Shown piece by piece: positions 45,201-57,200 of a stretch of DNA of 64,000 bases. Positions within the stretch are counted from its first letter, which is position 1, and each line of letters opens with the position of its first letter. The notes beneath the pieces were generated by a model, which worked only from the letters and a program-made list of their open reading frames with translations, had not been told where the DNA came from and did no database searches. Origin of the DNA: Theristus sp. LFF4_11 (lineage: Eukaryota; Nematoda; Chromadorea; Monhysterida; Xyalidae); contig JASANC010002037.1 of the NCBI GenBank assembly GCA_030248135.1, positions 59,584 to 123,583 of the forward strand, in the 5' to 3' direction. A program made the translations under genes and the position numbers.

Positions 45201-48200
45201 AGCAGTTTTAGAACTAAATTTGAGGAAATCGGGACGGGTATTGTATGTCTGTTGAAATCTGTCCCTTTCTCGCAGAATACAAAACATGCGTAACATTGAA
45301 TTACAGTGAACGGAACGAATGTATTTGGTTTTGGTTTAATGAAACACCACATTTGTAGCTGAATATGTTTTCTTGTCACTCCGATCCCGTTATTATTTTT
45401 GTCGCGAGCTCAGTATCTTGCGAAAAAAAGTGACAGGTTTAAACAAACACACTGTACAACTTCTGGGTTAACAAAACGGAGAATTGTTTTGTTTTTGTCA
45501 CATGCAAACTTTTAACGTGCGGTTTGCGTTCAGTGTCAATTTTGGTTCTTAGTTCAATCTTCAGGTCACCCAACTCTCTTTCCACGGTTACTATTTGATT
45601 GAAATAATGCATTTTGTGGCTATCAGTGTGCATCACGTTTTCGTCCGTTGTATTTCCATTCCCAAGATCATTCGCCAAAGCAACTTATCATGCAACTTTT
45701 TTCATAAACTTATTACTTTCTGGTTGCTCGCCATCATGGACACATACACATACATACACATTTCCCTCTGCTCCAGTCTTCAGCTCGCATTCTAACATCC
45801 GTTTCTCGTCCATATGGAATCAATAAGAAGATGCTACGGACGATACACACAATAAAGCTTGCTTCAGATCTCGAAGAAAGATCGTATGCACAAAGTCGAA
45901 TGTCGAAACTCCGCGTAAAACACGAACGACCGTTGCAATACCAAGTACGGTATTGAATCTCATTAAACAGTACAGCAACTTATTTTATTATCACCAAGCA
46001 GATTTCATTGAGAAGCGAAGAAAGAACAAAAACACGAACCGAAGCAGTTTTGCGGAAAAACTTTCCCGACTATCAGGTTCGTTTGCAGTGGGTTCGTGTT
46101 GAGACTCGAGCCAATACGGCAGATATACTGACACCCTTGGTACAGCTCTGACATCGCTTGAGTTTGAGGACGAAGCGTCGCATGCATATTTACCATCTAT
46201 ATCTTTCTCGTTTCTGTTGAAAAACGTTAAAAACTTTCTTTCCTGAGGCCTGCACCACACCGGATGTCACATCCGTTGTGTCCACAGATGCAGATACGAG
46301 CGCACGCGCGCGCTGTTTTGCATTTTTTCTCTGTATATCGGAAAAAAGTAGAAAACGGATGACGAAGACGAACAAGGCCTTTCATCGAGTATGCAAAACA
46401 GACGCCGACAGCAGCGAAGGAACTTGCCCGCGCACAAAATTCAGAGGCTGGTCTCTGTGTTACGATAAGCAGTGTTATTTTTAAATATCAAAACTTATCT
46501 GGTGCACTGACTACGGTATATGCGGTGACTAGTAATTTGAGATGTTTAATAATTTCAAAAAATCGAAAAATAATTTTGACTTCTTCTTTGTGGGTGTGTT
46601 TGGTTAGGAAGAGCAGTCGCAGACGGTTTTACAAATCTGATGTGAAAATCAGGATCGCTTCAGGAAACAGCTACACGATATTCCTTGACTCTTCTGAGTT
46701 TTCCCCATCCGACCGGATGTCGATGGCAAATTTGCCTGTCCTGTCCCATCTTATTGCCGAAGTGCAGTAAGGACAAATTGACAGCAAAGCCAGCAGCGCT
46801 GATAAGTTGAGGTGCAACATCAGCCGTTTATTTTCAAGTCCTACACAATCTGGTTGAGGTGCTACATGAGTCCCGGTGTGGTCTCCCGCCGTGACCGCAC
46901 CGACAGACAGCAGTATTGGTGCAAACCAAGCAATAAAGCAGGCCAGGCCCAGCCAGCCGTTCTTGTGTTCTTTATGTGTGTCTCTGTCTGTCTGCCAGCA
47001 ATCAAGCCACTAGCCACCAACAGACCGATCGTGTAGACACCCCACAACCGCACGTGCTCTGATTATGATAGAATTTCATTGCTTGAGCAATTTGTACGAT
47101 GTGTGTTGCAGATTGTGTTGGCGTTTTTTTTGGGTGTTTGAATTCGTGGTTTCAATGAAAATTGCATTTTTTAAAGGTGTGACTTTTTTCATGGTAGTTT
47201 GCCAGGTACCTGGCGGTGATTTTGTTGTGGGGTTATCAGCAACAATATTTTTACGACTTTGTATCTGTGTTTCTCTATTAAGTCTCACTGAAATCTAAAA
47301 AACGATTGTTTTGTGCTTGACGAACAACTAATTGCTTGCGCCTGGCATTGTTGACTGTACAAGCACAGATGGACCACACAGCAGTAGGGTGTAGTGCCGT
47401 GAAATCTCAAATGTAAAAGTTTTACTCGCCACACGACCACGATGGCCATATTTTGACGTTCACTTCTTGAGAAGACAGTCACAGAAGCAACCAGCGACGA
47501 AGTGTGTTCGTATGTACATTTGCGTTTTTGCTGTTGTTACGAACATATGCGACATGGCACACATGGTACATGCACGTTTTTATCGTGCTGCATGCAACGA
47601 AATAAGCCTTCAAATACGCAACTATAGCCTTTCAACATATAAATTTCTGCTTGGCTTCTGTCTGTTCCGGCGTCTCAGTTTGATAGCAGCATGATGCCCA
47701 GTCTGCGCACTCCAGATAGCGCACAACAACAAGCACAACAAGCCATGAAGCACGTATGCCTCTCAACAACAACGACCACCACAACAACAACAAAACCTCG
47801 CGCCACTAAGCAGACGACAGTAAACCTCAAACGCGCACTCTTTCCTACGCGCACATACATGCACCAAAACAGACCTCATGTGTGTGTGCATGTGCTCATA
47901 AACACACGCAGCGTGACGCCATACAGAGAAACATGCGTCTCGATAAGACGTGAAAGAACACAAGTCCACAACGTGACATGTATGGTCGGAAACTGGTCGC
48001 TGGTTAGGAACGCTGTATTTGAGGACACGTCAAAACGATATGCTTGAGCAGAACATGAGATGCTTCTTGTCAAAACATTTAATTTAGGGCCCATTCATGC
48101 ACTCGCACGCGCTAAATTCGAGCTTCAACCTCCTTGAATGGCACTTTAGGAAGTCAATCGACCTGGGTGTCCTCGTGGTACCGTACCGCGTTGTCATTTG

Positions 48201-51200
48201 GTCAACGGGGCCAGACAGAAGTCTGTCCACAATGATCTTGTGTTTAAGGCGAACTTCAATAGTATTTCGAAATTCGAACTTGACTGACTTTGATCCTTGT
48301 CTCAAGTTTGATGGAAACTCGGCGCCTCCAAACTGTGTGTGCGAGTGTGCCAAGTGCAGAGTGTTTTACAACCACATGTGCCGAACTCACACTCGCTCAA
48401 GCAGGATTGTATTCAAGCGAGAGAGACACATCGATGACAGTACGGAGGAGGCGCTACGACGAGGTACGCGCACAATATATACATATATATGTATAATGTT
48501 GTGGGTGCGGTTTTATACCCTTTCACAGCATGCAGCTGACGCTTAACAGCAACCAGAAGTGTTGTCGTCGTCGTCGTCGTCGTTGTGTCGTAAGGCTTAC
48601 GCGCATATGCGCAGTAGTCGTTTTTAGGTAGATGACAACAACAACAACAACAACCGTCGAGGAGATACAAACCGTGCGCACGCTTTATTTCCATACATTA
48701 CAGAGTAGGCGTGCGCCGTTGCGAAATCAAGAGAATAAAGGCCTAACTGCCTCAGAAACCGTAGAAGACTTGTGTCCTTTCGGAGAGCAATGCGACAGTC
48801 GGAGTCGAAGAGGAGTATACGTTTGCTATATATACACATATATTGAGGCCGCTGGCGCGCTACAAGCGCAAGGGTACACCAAGCAAGAAGACGGCCAGCC
48901 ACGGACCTCCACGAGTGCATGCAAGCAAGCAAGCCAGCAAAACTCTTGCGCACAGACAACAACGACGCCCGTACACACACATGACGGCCTGTTATATCAT
49001 GCATGGAGCTTGTCCATATCGAGCGCTTGCTAGTGCGCATAAGCAGAGCCTGTACAGCTTGCACGCCTCAGAAGCACGCTTTGCAGCAGCGTCCTGCTGA
49101 GCACGCGCACAGACGCACACACATGCTCATTCGTACGGTTCTAGGCTCTAGTTCTGTTCAATTTTCGCAACGTTTTTCGCTCTCTCGTTCTCTTTCTCGC
49201 TCATTCGTTCACTGTCGCGCCTTGCGCCGTGTTGTGCGGTTCTGCTGCTGACACACTGCAGCTGCGCCTCAGAATTCGGGTTTTCTTTCGTACTCGAACA
49301 AAAAAACATTCATTGCAAATTTACCTCGTCGTTGCGACGTTTTCTGGTTGCAACGTTGCAAAGTAAGTTGGTTGGGTATGTTAAAATTATGTTGACTACC
49401 ATTTTTGGTGAAGAGAACTTGTTTTTTAATAAAGTTCTGGTTTGAAACCACAAAATTTATCCAATTGGTTAAGGAAACATTTTGAAAATGGGTTATGATC
49501 TAAAATCCGTCCAGACTGAACGATGACAAACTTGTACTTGGACAATAATTCTACTCATAAATCTACAAGAATCGTTTTCAATTACGGTCACAACGTATGC
49601 CAATGCGTAACAGCTGACGGATTCGATAAACCACAAAATTTCAATTCGGCTTGCTGGAAAACCAAGTTCGCTTATTCGCTGCTCATTCGCGTTCACTGTT
49701 TCGCCTTGGTGAGACACAAACGATAACGGCCCCGATAAAGTTAGAAACATTATTGGGACGTACGAAGCAACAACTAAGGCACGCGGTGAATGCTAGGCTG
49801 CAGCGAACTAATTCGATTTTTCATTTGGAAAGCCTTTTATAAGCGTCGATTTATGTCGAAATACTATGGCAAGAGAAATGCCAGAGAAAGGAAAGGTAAG
49901 CGTGATTGCATGCTCGTCAGTTGTTTTTTTCTTATATTTGTTATGTTGCCAGTGTTAGTAGGTTGCCTTTTTCAGTTTTGTCGCGTCTCTATTGATATAC
50001 TTGGCGAGTTTGTTGTTGCTGAGTTCTGGTATAACCTTTTATAGCATGTTTATTACGTTTTTATGATTTCAGTCTGTGGTTGCAATGGCACTGCTTTTTG
50101 GAACTTCCAAGTTGTTTGCAATGAATTCAGTTAAAATTTCAAATTCGACTTGCGCGTTGATTGTGTTGTCGGTTATCATGACAGCATTATGATTGTTGTT
50201 TGTCGGTTTCCGTTTCTGATTTCACAAGTACTGGCTTTTTCTGTGTGCGTTTTTTATACAACAGACGACGTGGTGCCATCTTTCCCGCGATTGGTATGTT
50301 TTACACCAGCATTGGACTAATCATCAACCACAGCATTGAACTTTCAAACTTGATTGTTTTCCTTGCATATTGTTACAGCCATTCCCACCTAAGATGGATT
50401 GAAAGTGACTTGCGAGCGACAGACGGCCACACATGGTACCCCAGAGGATACAGTAACTAGAGTCACTGAGGACTGCATCATGGTTTATCACGGCTCGAGC
50501 AGACCTTTCACAATCACATTCCGTTGTTTCCCACCCGTTTATACCGTCACAACTGTAAATAATTCATTCACATTAATTGACTGTAACACTGCGTCTGAGT
50601 GCGGGTGACCAATGTGAATCTGTCAATTCTAAATTGTAATATAACAAAATTACAGTTTTTTGATACAGTAAAATTACAGTTTTATCTGTGAAATGCTGTT
50701 TCATTCAGTTTAAATTTTAAATGCCAGTATTGTTCAATTATCAACCCACCATCGTGTATACCGTGAGATAAAACTGATGAATTTTTATTTTACGGCTAAG
50801 AGTAATGTACCGCCGCTCTTAACTGCTTACAGTCGACAGTGTGAAGTGGCACTACACAAAATTCCTCAGTTATCTAGGTCACAAAGTGAATGAATAGCTG
50901 ACCACCAGAGTACCGTAATCGGTAACATTAACACCAAAACTCCTATGTCGTTGACAAATAACATGCAACACGGTATTTTCTGCGGACGTTTGTATCCGCA
51001 AATATACATACCGCTAAAATGCACACGGGTAAGAATGAAATGTTCAAACTAACGACAATTGCAAAATTCACCTAGAAATCCGAAATTGGAATACAAGCTG
51101 CCACTGCTCACGGTTCCTGCTGCTCAAAGTCGTGCCGGGACAACATACCGTAGACTGCAGATACCGCAGGGAATGTGCTCGTATCATACATCTGACATCC

Positions 51201-54200
51201 ATGACGTGCCAGTACTGGGGATGGTTGATATGGCTCAAAGCGTCAGTAGGATATAGTAACTATCGCCCTCGAGTTCTCATAAGACCAACCAGCCACTGAG
51301 AGCAATTTTAATATTAAATAGCGAGCGCGATCATATTAGATGCACACAATGATGGACGAGCAAAGGGTGACGGCACTTAAAATTACAGACAAGAGGCCAC
51401 AAAATTGCATCCGTGGGAAATTTCATCCAGCTTCTGTTAAATTATAGATGAGCACTATCTTGGTGTCGAAGTAACGTCGAATATTGTGCTGGTTTTCAAT
51501 GATGATCGCCACCCTGAAGCATTTTAGTTTTATCTACTACAGTAGCTTTTAATTCTGGCTTTATAAAGTGTCATTTAGTGCACCCGCCTAGCCACACACT
51601 ACTTCTATTGGTTGGGGGAGAAGAAGGCGATACAGGTGTTTCACGGAGGGCCACTGCTCGTTTACAGCGTCCGAGGGAGAAGTTGATAACAGGCGGTAGT
51701 ATTCAATATTTTTATTCACAGTTTAAACGCGTGCGCGCATCATTGCGCAAACTGTCCCCGCTCACCGGCAATGGCGGCGACGTGCAACGCCGTGTTCGAC
51801 TCCTCATCCTCGTCGGCGGTGATCATTTTGTTGTGTCGCAGCAGTGCGAGCACGCACGCCGTGTGACCCTGCCCGATTGAAAATAACAATTGAAAATAAA
51901 CGTTCGTTTTGAAAAAAGTTCCAGCTTGACTTGCATACCAATAGATAAGATTTTAGTTGTTTGCAATAGGGAAATCCGTAGAACTGGTATTCGCTGTTGT
52001 CTTGGTTCTGCGACTCAATGCGCGCATAGAGAGGTAAGCGGTTCCATGCGTGCACGCGGGAACTCAAAATTCGTAAAGTGACCCGGGCCGCTGAGAAACG
52101 ATCGAGTCACTGAGGGCCATTTTGAATTGCCGCATCAAGCATGAAATCAATTTCCTTTCGACGTGTCTGCAAACGCACGGAGTCGATGAACCAAAAAAAT
52201 GTAATAATAAACCAACGTATTTCGCAGCCAGATGCAACGGCGATTGCTCCTCCTCGTTCTTCTCGTCGATCTTGGCGCCGTGTCGCAGGAGGTACTGCAA
52301 ATTGTGCGGGTGCAATCTTGTGGAAACACGACCGTTGACAAGAAATGAAAAAAAGTTGACATATGATAAAAATGACAAGTAGATTATAAAAAATTTCGAT
52401 CGTTTCGCATGCACCTTGATCACGTCCACCTGGCCACGATGTGCGGCAATGTGCAACGGCTTGTCACCATAACGATCGGCGCGATTGATCATCTCATCGC
52501 CGATGCGCTTGTCTCGCACCAGTAACTGCAAATGGAATTTATGTGTCATGAGTTGGCAATAACAGAAAACAACGACTGAAACGGTAACACGTGAACGGTA
52601 CATGTACTATAACAGTGTGCAAACGTTCGACGGCCAAGAATGAACCGAATCTGCCGGCATTATACCGGCTATGGGGGTCTGCCCGTCCAATCGGTCGCAA
52701 AAAAAACGATCAGCGGTTATCGCAAGTGACAATGAATCCAAACATCAGCACAAAAACGATTTCCGGAACAATGCAAATATAGCATAGTGCGAGAATTTCA
52801 AATGTTGCTGTTGCATTTCAGTCAGTCAGCACTGGTGTGCCATAATTCAACGAACAAAACACGGTTGCATTGTGTGCGACCTTGATGACGGACAGTCGAT
52901 TGTACTCGGCGGCGAGATGCATCGCCGACTGGTCCTGTTTGTTGGTGGCGCGCGCGTCCACGTCCATCGCCAGCAGACTGGCGACCGTCTCCGCGTGGCC
53001 CTCCCGGACGGCCGTCAAAAACGGCGTGAACGAGTGCTTGTCACGGCACTCGACGTCGGCGCCACGCGAGTACAGGTAGTCGATCACCTGAAGGGGCGCA
53101 TTCATGAAGGCGAAGTACGTGTGTACGACCTGTTTTTTTAAACGTGTCCCACTGAAATGAAAGTCATGTGCCGCCAAACATGCGCTTGCCGCTCACTGCA
53201 AACCAGACTTTCCGTTTAGCCGATTTCTTCCCGCAAACAAATGGTGAATGTCGAATCAGTCACATCAAACTGACATTTTAGTGTCTGTACTTTGATAAAC
53301 GGGCGTTTTTAAAGCAAATAACGTTATTTTAGCCCGGACACGTTTGAATAAATCTACAATATTACAAAACAACAAACAACGACATTTTCAGTTTCCTTCC
53401 AAACGATGGTTTTCAATAGTTTTATGGTGTCTCTTTAATTAACGATATGGCTGGTTTCTCTTGATGGTGCATTCATGAATCAGTAGTATTTAGTGACCGC
53501 ACAGCCCAGCCGTGTGGCTATGTGTTTCAACTCAGCTACGCGTCACTGAATACTGCTTTACGACTGCCACCAAAACGAACACGAACGAAACAGTAATTTA
53601 GGCGATTATTTTAAGCCAGGGCTAACCAAGAATAGTCATTTCGGTGGATACGTCAGAGGATAACCCCGATTTTTGACGAAACACAAAAACGATTCCGGAG
53701 CAACATTGTCGATGTTGGTGATTTTGGCAAAACTGTACCCAAACGGTCATAAAGCGAAATGTTTCAGTTAACAAGCGCAGAAAATAATTGTTACTGAAAG
53801 CGAAGCGATAAAAACCATACAGTTTGAAAATCTAACCCAAAAAAACAACAAATGACAATGTAAAGTTAGACCTTGAAATGATTATACTGCGCGGCACGAT
53901 GCAGCGCCTGTTGATTGTCTTGATTCCTTGCGAATATATCAGCGTGATGGGTGGTCAACAGTTGCACGATCTTCAGATCACCATTAATCGCTGCGATGTG
54001 CATCGGCGTTGCGTCCATCGTGCGTCGGGCGTCAACGTTCGCGCCTGATTTTTTTTAAATTTTATATTTTTTTTCAGGTTTGCAGGCGGAGGTTGGTTTG
54101 CACAGAACGCATGTATCACGTGATCACCAACCAATCAACTAGGTGGATATCAATCAATCAATCAATCAATCAATATGTTATAGAGTTCGACTGCAGATGG

Positions 54201-57200
54201 TTTTTCTGGTAAAAGTTTGTCCTAACGTGTGGTCTTGATGATCGTAGCTGGGTACAAAGCAACATCCTTTTCTATTGATTGGAAAACTCACATCGAACCA
54301 AAAAGCTAGCACACGGTTTTTTTACTAATTACGATTTGCTAATTTATGGGCGCCAAAACGTCTGCGCCAAAAAACCAACCTTCCTTTATCAAAAACTTTG
54401 TCACTTCGTAGTGCCCGCTGTCCACAGCCAAATGTAGCGGTGTGTTCTTTTGGTAGTCGGTTTGTTCGAGTAAATGGCGCACACTTAATTTCAGTTTTTT
54501 CGCAAACTTGATGATCATTTTCACCAGATGCACCGAGCCCTCCTGTGACGCGAGGTGCAGCGGCGTCTGCTTCAGTTGGTCCTGCGACAGTTCAGAGCGG
54601 TAACCGGATTTTTATAGAAAAACAGTGTTTTTCATCCAGACAAACAGAAATTTGAAAATCGATTTAGAACCTGAGGACAACACACAATTTGGCCGACCAA
54701 AACTGGCTTTTCGTGAAGGTTTTTCACACACGGATTGATAAAAATTCAGGGTCTACTCGATGCGATCAGCCGAGTGCAACAAAAAAATTAAAAAAAACCA
54801 ATTTCAACAGCTCAATACCGACCGCCGCCTCCAGATCGGAGCCGTGCTTGAGCAAGAGTGCTGCGATTCGGTGCTCACCGTAGACGCAGGCAGAATGCAG
54901 CGCGGTCATCCCTTGCACATCGTTCAGCTGAAAGGTCGATAATAACCAGTGGATTGTATTCATGGCAGATTATTGTAGATTTACACGAACGTGTCCGACC
55001 GAAACGACGTCTGCCAACATGCGTCAGTAATTTCAAACGTTCAACCATCCAAAAAAGTCCGGCACATCGACTGCTCAAATAACGAACGCACGTTCAATCA
55101 ATCAGCACATGAACGTCGCCACACTCAGCGTCCACTCACATCGATCGCGATATCCTTGCAGTCCATCAATTTTCGCGCGACAACCATGTTGCCGCGCATC
55201 GCCGCAAAGTGCAACGGCGTCTGTCCCCACTTGTCCTGGCCGTTCGGGTCGGCGCCGCTGTTGATCAGCAGCGAGACGACGTTCTCCGTCTCCAGCGGCA
55301 CGTGCGTGTGCTCGGCTCCGGCGACGTCGTCGGCAGAGCCGGCCAGCGATTGAGTCTCGTCCAACGGTTTCGCTCGACGAAAGTCGTCTTTGGAGTGGAA
55401 CGTCGGTCGATCGTTTCTCGTTTTCGTCAGCTTCGTCGTGTCGTCGTCGTCCGCGTCGCTTTGGTCCGCTGCTGCTTCGATGAATTCCTGAACCGATCGG
55501 GTTTCGGTGGTCTTTTAGTTTTCTGACAAAAATTGAAAGCGGTCATTGTGATTACCAATATTTAGGGCTTGTTTCATTCGGCCAATGAAGCAGAATAAGT
55601 AAGAATACCAAATGAAGTTTAGTGAATCAACCGGCAAGTTCTAAAACCTGTTCCAGTTACTTTTAAAACGCGCAAATTCACATTCACTAAAACACGTTGT
55701 TTGCTTTTTTTCAGTCGCTCCTTTCTGATGACCACAAGATCGCTCACCGCCACCAGGTGTCATGACAAAACGAAAAAAACACGACATAAAACACAAAACA
55801 AAACCGAACATAAAAGCCACCACCAATAGAAAGTGCCCAGTGGAAAAAGAAGCCAACAGAAAAACAAGTTCTTGTCTGCTCAGACCAGTTCCAACAAGTG
55901 CCGCATACCAACCAGCTTGTACCCGGTGTGCACGATTCGCCTCGCGGACATTTCGTCAGCGAGCGTGACGACGTCGTGGATCGTGTGCGCCTTCGCGCGG
56001 CCCTCCACGACCAGCTGCTTCTGAAGACGACGCCATCGTTCGCGCGACCGTCGCAATTCGTCTGACAATAATTCGAGCTCTCGCTTCTCGCTCTGCAGGT
56101 GCGGAAAAACATGGAAGACCAGTACTGCGACTTTTGTTTGAGGTGCAATAAAAACAACACACCAGAATTCCAGTGGAGAAACACCACCACCCAGACCAGG
56201 GGAAAATCAAAAGTGCAAAGTGCCCGGAAACCACCACCAGTGACGTGAGAAACACCCGACAGTGCAAAACAGAGTCATCGAGTTGCTTGGTGAGTGACCG
56301 AAATCTTTTATGCGTCTGGATCTGGACAAGTAGAAGAAGCGCAAGCACGTTGCAGGTTATGATGGCGTTCAGGTTAGTATTGAATGTTGCAAGTGTCGTG
56401 TCGAAAACTCCTGTCGCGAAGTGCAAATGTCGTGTACTTGAACGAAAATGAGCGCAAAATGCCCACATCTGCTAGCCTCAGAAACACCGATTCAATGCCG
56501 CACCAGGTTTCGATTGTCCTTGTCCATTTTGGACTCTTCATTTCATTTTAGTTCGCGCAACGCCGGAATTTCGAAAAAATTGTCCGAACAGCGCATAACA
56601 CGGAGACGCTCAAATCCAAACGACGCAGCTCCCACACAGCGTGTCCGCACCCGACCGAGGCCGCTCGATCGGCCAAATTGCGTCACTACATTTCCCGCCT
56701 GTTGGGCGATGAACAGCAACTCTCCAATCCACGTCCCCCCCACCCCCCGTACGGTGCTGGCCGATCGTTTCAGCGAGTGGTGATGCCTCCGGCCATGTCC
56801 CTCCATTACGCGCTCCCTGCCGCGGCGTGCCCGAGCGCTCAGCGTTTCCTTGCAGTATCGAGCCGCGAAGTGCAACGGCGCCAAATCGTCTTCGCCTGAG
56901 AGAACAGAAAAAGCCGGACTGCTGTGTTGTTGGGCAAAGGTGCTGGCGCAACAAGACTTTTCTGATGAATGTCATTCATTTTTACTTTGATCGGTCACCA
57001 CACCGCAACAAGATGAAACTAAAATGCCCGATAAGATATGAATCTTGAAATGCGTGATCTGTTGTACGTCTACAGTCTATCTGTATGTAAATCGTCCACA
57101 ATTCGCTGATTGGTTGGTGCACGTGGTGCATTGCTGTGGAGGCAGAGTCAGGGGCTCGCGCAGAATGCCAGCATCGCGTGCACACTAACCAATCAGCTAA

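Larger units (their letters stand above)
45003..51765. other. Giant TRPA intron (6.8 kb)
   Basis: It lies between the exons 51766-51868 and 44699-45002, whose phases (1/1) fit each other with no exon needed between. It holds a family A copy, a family F copy, a candidate Ig-like gene or pseudogene (45439-46820, minus), a candidate short gene (49790-50608, plus) and a stretch of CA-, CAA- and CGT-rich low-complexity DNA (about 47500-49260) without a clear gene. 50650-51720 shows nothing recognisable. Confidence 0.5.

Noticed and set aside
46869..46965. Minus-strand hydrophobic frame (GWLGLACFIAWFAPILLSVG)
   Set aside because: Looks like a membrane segment, but it has no start codon, no in-phase acceptor upstream and a stop just after.
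47691..48047. Plus-strand frame with Gln- and Thr-runs
   Set aside because: Lies in CA/CAA-rich low-complexity DNA; no splice partners or recognised domain.
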